Of a stretch of 64,000 nt of DNA, positions 35,074-43,912 are shown one piece after another. How positions within the stretch are numbered: position 1 is the stretch's first letter; each line of letters begins with the position of its first letter. A program made the translations under genes and the position numbers. The stretch is from Curtobacterium sp. BH-2-1-1 (lineage in GTDB: Bacteria > Actinomycetota > Actinomycetes > Actinomycetales > Microbacteriaceae): positions 558,001 to 622,000 of the forward strand of contig NZ_CP017580.1 in NCBI RefSeq assembly GCF_001806325.1, read 5' to 3'. The notes below the pieces were generated by a model that saw only the letters and a list, made by a program, of their open reading frames with translations, was not told the origin of the DNA and made no database searches.

Positions 35074-35703
35074 CTACTGCCCCCGGACCACGACCACGAC
35101 GTACCGCGTGGGCTCCTCGCCCGGGTTCCGGTAGACGACGTCGGCAGGGTCCCCGAGCTCGATGCGGTCCCCCGCGGCGAGCCGCGTCGGCTCGCCGCGG
35201 ACGACGAGTTCGAGCACGCCGTCGACCACCCAGATGCAGTGGCGCAGGAACGCGTACGCGGACGCCGGGTAGGCCACTTCGCGGCCGGACGGGAGGCGCA
35301 CCTCGGTGACGTCCGCGGGGAAGGCAGCACTCGAGACCGGTCGACGCCGGTACCCGGTCTCGGGATCGGTCCAGGAATCGGCGGTCGCGCCGCGCTGGAC
35401 GCCCCGCGCGTCGTCGGGATCGGTCGCCCGGGGCACCTCGTGGTCGAGGGACTCGTCGAGGAGCTGTGAGACCGTGAGCCCGAACGCTCCCGACAGCCGC
35501 CCGAGGATGGTCGCCGTCGGGCTCGACACCCCGCGTTCGACGCGGTTGATCATGGCGCGGGAGACCCCGGACTCCTCGGCGAGCTCGGTGAGGCTCCACT
35601 TCCGCTCCGTGCGGAGGCGCCGCAGGCGCTCGCCGAGCCGTCGTTGGTCGGCGTCGTCCGCCGTTTCCGGTTCCGACTCCGGTGCGTCTACGATGTGAGA
35701 CAT
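35074..35703 (-). CDS. XRE-family regulator with C-terminal cupin domain
   Basis: A 209-residue regulator. Helix-turn-helix at about residues 23-78 (LGERLRRLRTERKWSLTELAEESGVSRAMINRVERG) and a cupin barrel at about 130-205 (LRHCIWVVDGVLELVVRGEPTRLAAGDRIELGDPADVVYRNPG). This class often senses small metabolites. Its ATG overlaps the divergent GNAT ATG by two bases (CATG at 35701-35704). TATGCT on the minus strand (35715-35710) would give a leaderless mRNA. Probably regulates the GNAT gene. Confidence 0.92.
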   Translation of the reverse strand: MSHIVDAPESEPETADDADQRRLGERLRRLRTERKWSLTELAEESGVSRAMINRVERGVSSPTATILGRLSGAFGLTVSQLLDESLDHEVPRATDPDDARGVQRGATADSWTDPETGYRRRPVSSAAFPADVTEVRLPSGREVAYPASAYAFLRHCIWVVDGVLELVVRGEPTRLAAGDRIELGDPADVVYRNPGEEPTRYVVVVVRGQ

Positions 35704-35715
35704 GACGACAGCATA
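35689..35715. promoter_or_regulatory. Interlocked leaderless divergent promoters
   Basis: TACGAT (35689-35694, plus) is placed seven bases before the GNAT ATG (35702). TATGCT (35715-35710, minus) is placed six bases before the XRE ATG (35703). Each -10 lies inside the other gene's coding sequence and the start codons share two bases. Confidence 0.6.
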
Positions 35716-36229
35716 TGCGACGAACGGGTCGGGTCCGGTCACCGTCCGGGAGTGCGAGCCGCGCGACCTCGACGTCGTCCACGCGCTGCACGTCGACGCC
35801 GTCCTGCACTCCACCGCCATCTGGCAGGAGGAGCCGCACCCGCGCTCGTACTTCGACGGTTGGCTCGCCGAGCGTCGCGCCGACGGCTACCCGGTCCTCG
35901 TCGCCGAGGTCGGCGGACAGGTCGCCGGCTACGCGACGTACTCGCAGTGGCGGCCGCACCAGGGGTACCGGCTGACGGTGGAGCACAGCGTGTACGTCGT
36001 CGAGGCGTTCCGCGGGCGGGGCATCGCGACCGTGCTCATGGACGCCCTCGTCGCACGGGCACGGGCGGAGGGGCGGCACGTCCTGATGGCGGGGATCTGC
36101 AGCGAGAACGCCGGGTCGATCGCGCTGCACACCAAGCTCGGGTTCGACACGGTGGCCGTCGTGCCCGAGGTCGGACGCAAGTTCGACCGCTGGCTCGACC
36201 TGACGCTCATGCGGCTCCCGCTCGCCTGA
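35702..36229 (+). CDS. GNAT N-acetyltransferase, phosphinothricin-acetyltransferase-like
   Basis: A 175-residue acetyltransferase. Motif A is EHSVYVVEAFRGRGIATVLMDALV (acetyl-CoA loop RGRGIA), and GICSENAGSIALHTKLGFDTVAVVPEVGRKFDRWLDL in outline matches the PAT/MddA group, which acetylates phosphinothricin-like amines or methionine sulfoximine/sulfone. Resistance is possible but unproven. The ATG overlaps that of the divergent XRE gene. A repeat-containing gap of 146 bp follows. Confidence 0.9.
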   Translation: MTTAYATNGSGPVTVRECEPRDLDVVHALHVDAVLHSTAIWQEEPHPRSYFDGWLAERRADGYPVLVAEVGGQVAGYATYSQWRPHQGYRLTVEHSVYVVEAFRGRGIATVLMDALVARARAEGRHVLMAGICSENAGSIALHTKLGFDTVAVVPEVGRKFDRWLDLTLMRLPLA

Positions 36230-36274
36230 GCCGGACCGACGGGGCGGACGCGCGCCGCACCTCCTGGCCCCCGC

Positions 36275-36334
36275 GCGCAACGAAGGCGCATCCGAACCGG
36301 ACGTTGTCGTGGTTCGGGTGCACTCCGGTTGTGC
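36275..36334. repeat. 60-nt palindromic element, diverged GCACAAC family copy
   Basis: Left arm begins GCGCAACGAAGG and ends CATCCGAACC; right arm is GGTTCGGGTGCA...GGTTGTGC, pairing at 17 of 24 positions with conserved ends. Same outer (GCRCAAC/GTTGTGC) and inner (CCGAACC/GGTTCGG) motifs as 6293-6352 and 6467-6528. Lies between convergent GNAT and nitroreductase genes. Confidence 0.65.
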
Positions 36335-36375
36335 GGCGACCATCCGCGCCGCGTGACGGCGCCGCCGGGCCGACG

Positions 36376-37020
36376 TCAGTCGGTGGTGTCGAAGATCGGT
36401 CCGACGGTCCGCGAGCGCTTCAGCTCGAAGAAGCCCGGGTACTTGGCGACCGCGACGACGCCGTCCCAGAGGTCGAGCGCCTCCTGGCCCTTCGGCGCGG
36501 GCGAGATGACCGGGCCGAAGAAGGCGGCGCCTTCGACGGCGATGACCGGGGTGCCGACGTCCTGGCCGACCCGGTCGATGCCGTCCTGGTGGCTGGCGCG
36601 GACGGCCTGGTCGACCTCGTCCGTCCAGGCGTACTCGAGCAGGTCGGCGTCGAGGCCGAGCTCCGCGAGCACCGCCGGCACGACCTGCTCCGGGTCCTGC
36701 TCCTGGCGGTGGTGGATGTGCTCGCCGAGCGCGTCGTAGAGCGGCTTGACGATCTCCTGGCCGAGGCGGAGCCGTGCAGCGGTCACGATGCGCGGGTAGA
36801 CCTGCCCGGCCACGAGCCGCTCGCGGTAGGTGTCCGGGACGTCCTGGTCCTCGTTGAGGACGAACAGGCTCATCACGTTCCAGGTGACGTCGAGGTCGCG
36901 GTGCCGGGCGACCTCGCCGACCCAGCGGCTCGTCATCCAGGCCCAGGGGCAGTTCGGGTCGAACCAGAACTCCACAGCGGTGCGGTCGGCGGTCGTCTTG
37001 TCCACAGTCGTGTCGGTCAC
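36376..37020 (-). CDS. Mycothiol-dependent nitroreductase, Rv2466c-like DsbA fold
   Basis: A 214-residue DsbA-fold oxidoreductase: VEFWFDPNCPWAWMTSRWVGEV holds a CPWA active site (Cys followed by Ala in place of the second Cys of Rv2466c's CPWC). GTPVIAVEGAAFFGPVISPAPKG is the cis-Pro region with the family's typical ending. Rv2466c uses mycothiol to reduce nitro-compounds, fitting an actinobacterium. GTG 37020 start. Divergent from pepN. Confidence 0.85.
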   Translation of the reverse strand: MTDTTVDKTTADRTAVEFWFDPNCPWAWMTSRWVGEVARHRDLDVTWNVMSLFVLNEDQDVPDTYRERLVAGQVYPRIVTAARLRLGQEIVKPLYDALGEHIHHRQEQDPEQVVPAVLAELGLDADLLEYAWTDEVDQAVRASHQDGIDRVGQDVGTPVIAVEGAAFFGPVISPAPKGQEALDLWDGVVAVAKYPGFFELKRSRTVGPIFDTTD

Positions 37021-37144
37021 GGATGCGAGCGTACGCGTGCTCGCTAGGCTGGAGGCGACCGTCCCGCCGGTGCACGACGCCGTGCCGGGACCCCCCTCAC
37101 GCGGACAAGGACCGTCCGTGTGCAACCGCGAAGATGGAGCGTCC

Positions 37145-39724
37145 GTGCCCGGAGAGAACCTCACCCGAATCGAAGCCCAGGAACGTGCCGCGATCGTCGA
37201 CGTGCAGACGTACGACGTCGAGCTCGACCTGACCCGCGGCGCCGAGACGTTCGGCAGCACCACGCGGGTGCGCTTCACCGCCACCGCCGGTGCGTCCACG
37301 TTCATCGACGCCATCACGAAGTCGGTGCACTCGATCACGCTGAACGGCACGGCGCTCGACGTCGCCGCCGTGAACGACGGGGTCCGCATCCAGCTCGACG
37401 GCCTGCAGGAGCAGAACGAGCTCGTGGTCGTCAGCGATGCGCTCTACACGAACACGGGCGAGGGCCTGCACCGCTTCGTCGACCCGGTCGACGACGAGGT
37501 GTACCTGTACTCCCAGTTCGAGGTGCCCGACTCGCGTCGCATGTTCGCCGTGTTCGAGCAGCCCGACCTCAAGGCCGAGTTCACCTTCACCGTGACGGCG
37601 CCGTCCCGGTGGCAGGTCGTCTCGAACTCCCCCACGCCCGAGCCGCACGTCGACGGCGACATCGCCACGTGGGCCTTCCCCCCGACGGCGAAGATCTCCA
37701 GCTACATCACCGCCCTCGTCGCCGGCCCGTACGAGGTCGTTCGCGACAAGCTGACGAGCCGCGACGGTCGGACCATCCCGCTCGGCGTCTTCGCGCGGAA
37801 GTCGCTGGCCGAGTACCTCGACCCCGAGTACGTCTTCGAGACCACGAAGAAGGGCTTCGCCTACTACGAGGAGAAGTTCGACGTCCCGTACCCCTTCGAG
37901 AAGTACGACCAGCTGTTCGTGCCGGAGTTCAACGCCGGCGCGATGGAGAACGCCGGGGCCGTCACCTTCACCGAGACCTACGTCTTCCGGTCGAAGGTGA
38001 CCGACGCCATCAAGGAACGCCGGGTCGTCACGATCCTGCACGAGCTCGCCCACATGTGGTTCGGCGACCTCGTCACCATGAAGTGGTGGAACGACCTGTG
38101 GCTCAACGAGTCCTTCGCCGAGTGGGCCTCGACGATCGCCACGGCCGAGGCCACCGAGTGGACCGAGGCGTGGACCACGTTCCAGGCGATGGAGAAGTCC
38201 TGGGCCTACCGCCAGGACCAGCTCCCCTCGACCCACCCGATCGTCGCGACGATCAACGACCTCGAGGACGTCCAGGTCAACTTCGACGGCATCACGTACG
38301 CCAAGGGCGGTTCCGTCCTGAAGCAGCTCGTGGCGTGGGTCGGCATCGACGCGTTCTTCGCGGGCGTCTCGGCGTACTTCAAGAAGCACCACCACTCGAA
38401 CACCGAACTGCGCGACCTGCTCGTCGAGCTCGAGGCCACCAGCGGCCGTGACCTCTCCGAGTGGTCGAAGGCCTGGCTCGAGACCGCCGGGGTGAACACG
38501 CTCCGCCCCGAGATCGAGGTCGACGAGTCCGGCGCGATCGCGTCGTTCGCCGTGCTGCAGGAAGCGCCGGCCGACTACCCGACGCTCCGTCCGCACCGTC
38601 TGGCGATCGGCGTCTACGCCGTCACGCAGGACTCGGACGCACCGTTCGGCGCCGACACCGCGTCCTCCGGCGGCAAGCTCGAGCGCGTGCACCGCGTCGA
38701 GATCGACGTCGACGGTGCCCGCACCGAGGTCCCGGAGCTCGTCGGCGTGCAGCGCGGCGACCTCGTGCTCCTCAACGACGACGACCTCGCCTACGCCAAG
38801 ATCCGTCTCGACGAGCACTCGCGCCGGACCGCCATCGAGCACCTCGCCTCGATCGCGAACCCGCTCGCCCGCTCGATCGTGTGGGGCGCGATGTGGGACG
38901 CCACGCGTGACGCCGAGTCGCCCGCCAGCGACTACGTCCGCCTGGTGCTCGGCAACATCGCCACCGAGACCGAGTCGACCACGATCCGCACGACGCTCTC
39001 GCAGCTGCTCCTGACCGCGCGCAACTACGTCGCGCCGGCGAAGGTCGACCAGACCGTGCGCACCGTCGGTGACACGCTCTGGAACCTCGCGTCGAGCGCC
39101 GAGGCCGGTTCCGACGCGCAGTTCCAGTTCGTGAAGTTCTTCGCGCAGATCGCCTCCACGCCCGAGCACGTGGCCACCCTGAGCGGCCTGCGCGACGGTT
39201 CGGTGACGCTGAACGGGCTCGAGATCGACACCGACCTGCGCTGGGAGCTGCTCGAGGGCCTCGTGCTCGCGGGTGCCGCCTCCGGTGCCGAGGTCGACGC
39301 CGAGCTCGCTGCGGACAAGACCGCGTCGGGCGAGCAGGCCGCCGCGCGTGCCCGTGCGACGATCCCCACGGCCGAGGGCAAGCTCGCGGCGTTCTCGTCG
39401 CTCGTGGACTCGTCCGAGCTGCCCAACGCGATCGTGCGCCAGACCACGGTCGGGTACCAGCACGTGAACAGCCCGGTCGTGCTCGAGGGGCTCGTCCCGA
39501 AGTACTTCGACGTGCTCACGCGCATCTGGGCCGAGCGCAGCTACCACATGGCCGACACCATCGTCTCGGGGCTCTACCCGGCGCCGCTCGCGTCGGCCGA
39601 GCTGCGGGACGCCGCGGCCGCGTGGCTCGAGGCGCACCCGGAGACCCCGGCGCTGCGTCGCATCGTGTCCGAGAGCCTGGCGGGGACCGAGCGTGCCCTG
39701 CGGGTCCAGGCGGCGGACGCCTGA
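37145..39724 (+). CDS. pepN: Aminopeptidase N
   Basis: An 859-residue M1 zinc aminopeptidase. The exopeptidase motif GAMEN is in NAGAMENAGAVTFTE, and the zinc motif HELAH begins at about residue 299 (ILHELAHMWFGDL) with the distal Glu in LWLNESFAEW. A C-terminal ERAP1-like helical domain completes it. GTG 37145 starts (V/M)PGENLTRIEAQERA, preceded by GATGGAG. Length fits the actinobacterial group. Followed by a hairpin terminator. Confidence 0.97.
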   Translation: MPGENLTRIEAQERAAIVDVQTYDVELDLTRGAETFGSTTRVRFTATAGASTFIDAITKSVHSITLNGTALDVAAVNDGVRIQLDGLQEQNELVVVSDALYTNTGEGLHRFVDPVDDEVYLYSQFEVPDSRRMFAVFEQPDLKAEFTFTVTAPSRWQVVSNSPTPEPHVDGDIATWAFPPTAKISSYITALVAGPYEVVRDKLTSRDGRTIPLGVFARKSLAEYLDPEYVFETTKKGFAYYEEKFDVPYPFEKYDQLFVPEFNAGAMENAGAVTFTETYVFRSKVTDAIKERRVVTILHELAHMWFGDLVTMKWWNDLWLNESFAEWASTIATAEATEWTEAWTTFQAMEKSWAYRQDQLPSTHPIVATINDLEDVQVNFDGITYAKGGSVLKQLVAWVGIDAFFAGVSAYFKKHHHSNTELRDLLVELEATSGRDLSEWSKAWLETAGVNTLRPEIEVDESGAIASFAVLQEAPADYPTLRPHRLAIGVYAVTQDSDAPFGADTASSGGKLERVHRVEIDVDGARTEVPELVGVQRGDLVLLNDDDLAYAKIRLDEHSRRTAIEHLASIANPLARSIVWGAMWDATRDAESPASDYVRLVLGNIATETESTTIRTTLSQLLLTARNYVAPAKVDQTVRTVGDTLWNLASSAEAGSDAQFQFVKFFAQIASTPEHVATLSGLRDGSVTLNGLEIDTDLRWELLEGLVLAGAASGAEVDAELAADKTASGEQAAARARATIPTAEGKLAAFSSLVDSSELPNAIVRQTTVGYQHVNSPVVLEGLVPKYFDVLTRIWAERSYHMADTIVSGLYPAPLASAELRDAAAAWLEAHPETPALRRIVSESLAGTERALRVQAADA

Positions 39725-39740
39725 GTCTCGGATGAGGATC

Positions 39741-39782
39741 GGCGGGGTCCTGGCGTTCCCCAGCGGACACCAGGGCCCCGCC
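39741..39782 (+). terminator. Hairpin terminator after pepN
   Basis: GGCGGGGTCCTGG pairs with CCAGGGCCCCGCC (one mismatch in 13 bp) 17 bases after the pepN stop and 20 before the mscS ATG. Confidence 0.65.
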
Positions 39783-39801
39783 CTCTAGCATCGACCGGAT
39801 C

Positions 39802-40878
39802 ATGATCTTGGCTGCAGTTCCCTCCCCGACCCCGTCAGGCCCGGCAGAGGCCGTCTCGCAGACGTTCGGCGAGTTCGTCAACACCTGGCACGTCCCGATC
39901 ACGATCGTCATCACGATCCTCGCCGCGCTGGTCCTGCGGATCATCCTGCGGCACTCGATCAAGGGCGTCGTCGACCGCGTCGTGAACGGCGTGAAGAAGC
40001 GTCAGGGCGCGACCGACACGCAGGCACTCATCGCCTCACCGATCCAGACCGCCCGCGTCGTCCAGCGCACCCGCACGCTCGGCAGCGTGCTCGAGAACCT
40101 CGCGACGGTGATCGTCGTCGTGCTCGCACTCGTCGTCATCATCCCGCTCGTCATCCCGAACGCGGCCGTCGGGATCGTCGGTGGCGCCTCGCTCGTCGCC
40201 GCCGGGCTCGCGGTCGGCGCACAGAGCATCGTGCGCGACCTGCTCTCCGGCGTGTTCATGATCCTCGAGGACCAGGCCGGCGTCGGCGACGTCGTCGACA
40301 CCGGCCAGGCCACCGGCGTCGTCGAGAACGTCGGGCTGCGGGTCATGCAGATCCGCGACGTGAACGGCATCCTCTGGTTCGTGCCGAACGGGCAGATCCT
40401 GCGCGTCGGCAACCTCTCGCAGGGCTGGTCGCGCGTCCTCGTCGACATCACGGTCCCGTACGACACCGACATCGACGCCGTGCAGGACGCCCTCCTCAAG
40501 GCCGCGGTCACGATGTCGCAGGAGCCCCGGTGGCGCCAACGCATCGTCGAGAAGCCGGAGATCTGGGGCCTGCAGTCGATCACGGACGCCGGCATGGTGT
40601 TCCGGCTCGTCGTGAAGACGCGGGCGTCCGAGCTCGACGTCGTCGGCCGCGAGCTCCGCGTCCGACTGAAGCACGCCGTCGACGAACTCGGCGTGACCCT
40701 GCCCGCGATGGCGATGATCATGCCCGCCGGGTGGGAGAACGCGACCTCGATCAACGGTCTCCGCACCGTGCGGACCCAGCCCACGCCGGCGCCGACCAAG
40801 CCCCGACGCGGCCGCAAGAACGTCCTCGGTCAGCCGATCCGGACCGACGACCCCGACGCCGGGAAGGACCCGCGATGA
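39802..40878 (+). CDS. mscS: MscS-family mechanosensitive ion channel
   Basis: A 358-residue small-conductance channel. Three helices (TIVITILAALVLRIILRHSI region, NLATVIVVVLALVVIIPLVIP and the pore helix SLVAAGLAVGAQSIVRDLLSGVFMILEDQ in parts), then the cytoplasmic vestibule with VGDVVDTGQATGVVENVGLRVMQIRDVNG. The basic tail KPRRGRKNVLG is cytosolic. Osmotic safety valve. The stop overlaps the globin ATG (ATGA). Confidence 0.95.
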   Translation: MILAAVPSPTPSGPAEAVSQTFGEFVNTWHVPITIVITILAALVLRIILRHSIKGVVDRVVNGVKKRQGATDTQALIASPIQTARVVQRTRTLGSVLENLATVIVVVLALVVIIPLVIPNAAVGIVGGASLVAAGLAVGAQSIVRDLLSGVFMILEDQAGVGDVVDTGQATGVVENVGLRVMQIRDVNGILWFVPNGQILRVGNLSQGWSRVLVDITVPYDTDIDAVQDALLKAAVTMSQEPRWRQRIVEKPEIWGLQSITDAGMVFRLVVKTRASELDVVGRELRVRLKHAVDELGVTLPAMAMIMPAGWENATSINGLRTVRTQPTPAPTKPRRGRKNVLGQPIRTDDPDAGKDPR

Positions 40879-41315
40879 CCGACCCCACCCCGCCCGCACA
40901 GCCGATCACGCTGCGGGTCGGCGAGCACGGCGTCTCGGCCACCGGCTCCCTCTACGAGCGCATCGGCGGCGCACCCACCTTCGACCGGCTCGTCCGGCGC
41001 TTCTACGAGGGCGTGCAGCAGGACGACGTCATCTGGCCGATGTACCCGGCGGACGACCTCGAGGGGGCGATCTGGCGTCTCTCGGCCTTCCTGCAGCAGT
41101 ACTGGGGCGGCCCGGGGACCTACAGCGAGGAACGCGGGCACCCCCGGCTGCGGATGCGGCACATGCCGTTCCGGATCACGTCCGAGGCCCGTGAGCGTTG
41201 GCTCCACCACATGCGCGAGGCGGTCGAGTCCCTCCAGCTCGCGCCCCTCGACGAGGCAGAGCTCTGGGCCTACCTCGACCGGGCGGCACACGCCATGACG
41301 AACACGTTCGACTGA
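40875..41315 (+). CDS. glbO: Group II truncated haemoglobin
   Basis: A 146-residue trHbO. After a 20-residue leader the 2-on-2 globin begins SLYERIGGAPTFDRLVRRFYEGV; proximal His is about residue 96 in RLRMRHMPF, with Trp/Tyr in LQQYWGGPGTYSEERGHP shaping the distal pocket. The family binds O2/peroxide and is common in actinobacteria. Coupled to mscS by ATGA overlap. A repeat hairpin follows. Confidence 0.96.
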   Translation: MTDPTPPAQPITLRVGEHGVSATGSLYERIGGAPTFDRLVRRFYEGVQQDDVIWPMYPADDLEGAIWRLSAFLQQYWGGPGTYSEERGHPRLRMRHMPFRITSEARERWLHHMREAVESLQLAPLDEAELWAYLDRAAHAMTNTFD

Positions 41316-41329
41316 CGGACGTGCGCGGC

Positions 41330-41379
41330 TGACGGACTGGAGGCGCGGTGCCAGCTGGCGCCGCGCCTCCAGTCCGTCA
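41330..41379. repeat. GGAGGCGCGG-family palindrome after glbO
   Basis: 25-bp arms with a single mismatch: TGACGGACTGGAGGCGCGG is mirrored on the right, centre CAGCTGG. It ends nine bases before the convergent epimerase stop. The centre GGTGCCAGCTGGC is nearly identical to that of the element at 10995-11036. Confidence 0.8.
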
Positions 41380-41388
41380 CCGGTCGCG

Positions 41389-42231
41389 TCAGCGGACGTA
41401 GGAGCCGTCGGCGAGGTCCTCGACGAGCGGGGGCCGGGTCGGGTTCCACCCGAACGCGCTGCGCGCATGGGCACCCGAGGCCTCCTGGTGGAGCAGCAGC
41501 GCGTCGGCGTACTCGGTGCCGAGGCGCTCGCGGCTGGCGTCGACGCTCTCGGCCACGATCGGCGAACCGTGCGCTCCCGCCTCCGCGATCTCGCGGACCG
41601 TCGGATTGTCCCCGGTGGCCGCGACGACGGAGCCGTCCTGCTCACCGCGGTGCAGGGCGAGGACGTAGAGCTCGCCGAGGTCGTCGGTGTGCACCGTCGT
41701 CCAGCGCTGCGAACCGTCACCGACGAGTCGGACCTCGTGCTCGCCGTCCCCGACGAACATCGCGGGGATGCCGGCGCCGCGGCCGTACACGATGCCGGGG
41801 GCGATGATCGTCGTCCGGACGCTGCTCGCCCGCACCGTCGCCTCGTTCGGCGCGCGCCAGGCGGTGAGTGCCGGCGGCGACAGCGGCGACTGCTCGGAGA
41901 TGTCGGTCGAGTCGCCGAAGGTGAAGATCCCGCCGGTGTGCACGAACGGCTTCGGGGTGCCCTCGAGCGCCGTGAGCACGGTCGCGATGAAGTCCGCGTC
42001 GATGCCCTGGGCCGAGGCCGTGTGCACGACGGCGTCCGCCTCGTGTGCGAGCCGGCGGACGACGTCGGTGTCGGTGACGTCACCGACGAGGGCGCGGCCG
42101 CCCGCGTCGCGGACCGCCTGTGCCTTCTCGTCCGTGCGGACGAGGGCGGTGACCTCGTGCTCGTGGGCGACGAGTGCGCGGAGGACCGAGGAACCGATGT
42201 ACCCGGACGCGCCGGTGAGGAAGACGTGCAT
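41389..42231 (-). CDS. NAD(P)-dependent extended SDR epimerase/reductase
   Basis: A 280-residue Rossmann enzyme. The nucleotide motif is MHVFLTGASGYIGSSVLRALV; the substrate pocket includes PFVHTGGIFTFGD and GIVYGRG. The tyrosine-lysine pair of classical members is not obvious (the position after GD..DISEQSPLSPP lacks YxxxK), as in some atypical SDRs. ATG 42231 (MHVFLTG) is chosen because the motif starts immediately. Substrate unknown. Confidence 0.87.
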   Translation of the reverse strand: MHVFLTGASGYIGSSVLRALVAHEHEVTALVRTDEKAQAVRDAGGRALVGDVTDTDVVRRLAHEADAVVHTASAQGIDADFIATVLTALEGTPKPFVHTGGIFTFGDSTDISEQSPLSPPALTAWRAPNEATVRASSVRTTIIAPGIVYGRGAGIPAMFVGDGEHEVRLVGDGSQRWTTVHTDDLGELYVLALHRGEQDGSVVAATGDNPTVREIAEAGAHGSPIVAESVDASRERLGTEYADALLLHQEASGAHARSAFGWNPTRPPLVEDLADGSYVR

Positions 42232-42268
42232 GGAGCCAGCCAACCACGCCCGGTCCGGAACCGGCTGC

Positions 42269-42970
42269 CTACGAGTTGAGGGTCCAGGCGCGACGCTTGA
42301 CGAGCACGTGCCCGCGCGAGGTGGTCAGGCGGCTCCACGGGCCGGTCTCGAAGAGCCGCACCGGGTCGTGGCCGAGGAAGCCGAGGCTCTCCCCCGCGAA
42401 GCCCGCGCCGGCGGGGACGTGCTCGATGCCCGCGACCGGACGGCCCCAGACCTCGGAACGGACCTTGCGGACGATGGCCTCGCCGGCGTTCGTCGGGACG
42501 GCGTCGGCGACCTCGGCGATGCCGTCGCGTGCGGCACGGCGGAGGAGCTCCGGCGAGACGTCGGGCAACGGGACCCAGCCACCGCGGGGCGGGGAGATCG
42601 CCGCCCAGGTGACGGTGTGGACCTCGAGCGGGACTTCCACCTCGATCGGGGTCGCCCGGGTGGGGTCGGCGCCGTCGGCGTGCTCGGCGTCGTGCGCCTC
42701 GGCGAGCAGCCGCAGACGTTCCTGCAGCGAGGCCAGCGGGACGACCGCGTCGACGGTCGCCGGCTGCGCGAGCGAGAACGTGCGCAGGCCGAGGACCGTC
42801 GGTAGTTCGTCGAGCAGCCCGAGCGGGTAGAGGATCGCGGTGTAGACCGCGAGGACGCCGGAGTCCGCGATGAGTCGGACGGAGCCGTCCTCGATGCGGG
42901 CGGCCCGTCCGAGGTAGGTGCGCAGGTCCCCGAGGGAGGCTGCGTCGGGAAGCGTGAACGAGGTGCCCAT
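42269..42970 (-). CDS. Conserved hypothetical protein (233 aa)
   Basis: A 233-residue soluble protein starting MGTSFTLPDAASLGDLRTYLGRAARI. It contains the strand-rich segments GSVRLIADSGVLAVYTAILYP and VHTVTWAAISPPRGGWVPLPDV and a helical C-terminal part. No catalytic motif or membrane helix is recognised. It faces the tesB gene head to head with 58 bases between. Likely lineage-restricted. Confidence 0.75.
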   Translation of the reverse strand: MGTSFTLPDAASLGDLRTYLGRAARIEDGSVRLIADSGVLAVYTAILYPLGLLDELPTVLGLRTFSLAQPATVDAVVPLASLQERLRLLAEAHDAEHADGADPTRATPIEVEVPLEVHTVTWAAISPPRGGWVPLPDVSPELLRRAARDGIAEVADAVPTNAGEAIVRKVRSEVWGRPVAGIEHVPAGAGFAGESLGFLGHDPVRLFETGPWSRLTTSRGHVLVKRRAWTLNS

Positions 42971-43028
42971 GTCACCCAGCAGCCTACCGGGCACGGCTCG
43001 GCGCCGGGGCGTTCGTAGACTGCTCGGT

Positions 43029-43886
43029 GTGAACGGCGAACCGGACTTCCTGCGGACCCTCAGACTCGAGGACACCGGCGCGAGCACGGGCGAGACCATC
43101 CTCACCGGCGCGAGCCACTGGTCCCCCGGCGGCCGGGTGTTCGGCGGGCAGGTGCTCGCGCAGTGCATCGTCGCCGCGCAGGCCACCATCGAGGACCGCG
43201 ACATCCACTCGATGCACGGCTACTTCCTCCGCCCCGGCGACATCGACGTCCCGATCACCTTCGGTGTGGAACGCATCCACGACGGGCGGTCGTTCGCCGC
43301 GCGGCGGGTGCAGGCCTACCAGCGCGGTGTGCCGATCTTCTCGATGATCGCCTCGTTCCAGCGCCCGGACGTCGGCGTCGAGCACCAGGACCCGTTCCCC
43401 GTCGACGTGCCCGAACCGGAGTCCCTGCCGTCGGCCGCGTCGATCCTGTCCGCCATCGACCACCCGGTCGCTCGGGCGTGGGCCGAACGCTCCATCGACC
43501 TGCGGCACGTCGAGGGCCCGGTGTTCGTCGACGTCCAGGGCGAGCACATCGCCCACCAGGCGGTGTGGTTCCGGGTCGACGGCGACCTCCCCGCCGACCC
43601 GGCGCTGCACCGTGCCGTCCTCGCGTACGCGAGCGACCTGTCCATCCTCGAGCCGATCATGCGGCGTCACGGGGTGGCTTGGGGCACCCCCGGCGTGAAG
43701 AGCGCGAGCCTCGACCACGCGATGTGGTGGCACCGTGACGGCCGGGCCGACGAGTGGGTGCTCTACACGCAGGAGTCCCCGAGCGCGCAGGGCGGTCGGG
43801 GACTCGCGTTCGGGCGGATGTTCTCGTCGGACGGGCGGCTGCTGGCATCGGTCGCGCAGGAGGGGATGATGCGCGTCCCGCGCTGA
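43029..43886 (+). CDS. tesB: Acyl-CoA thioesterase II
   Basis: A 285-residue double-hotdog thioesterase: first hotdog with SHWSPGGRVFGGQVLAQCIVAA and IHSMHGYFLRPGD, second with SLDHAMWWHRDGRADEWVLY. The catalytic Asp (LDHAMWWH), a Thr/Ser pair and Gln are in place. Start GTG 43029. It hydrolyses acyl-CoA chains; a second, single-hotdog thioesterase is convergent with it. Confidence 0.93.
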   Translation: MNGEPDFLRTLRLEDTGASTGETILTGASHWSPGGRVFGGQVLAQCIVAAQATIEDRDIHSMHGYFLRPGDIDVPITFGVERIHDGRSFAARRVQAYQRGVPIFSMIASFQRPDVGVEHQDPFPVDVPEPESLPSAASILSAIDHPVARAWAERSIDLRHVEGPVFVDVQGEHIAHQAVWFRVDGDLPADPALHRAVLAYASDLSILEPIMRRHGVAWGTPGVKSASLDHAMWWHRDGRADEWVLYTQESPSAQGGRGLAFGRMFSSDGRLLASVAQEGMMRVPR

Positions 43887-43912
43887 ACCGGCCGACGGTG
43901 CTGCGGTCCGTC

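Noticed and set aside
35702..36229. Confirmed phosphinothricin resistance
   Set aside because: Resemblance is to the PAT/MddA group in general; substrate cannot be read from the sequence.
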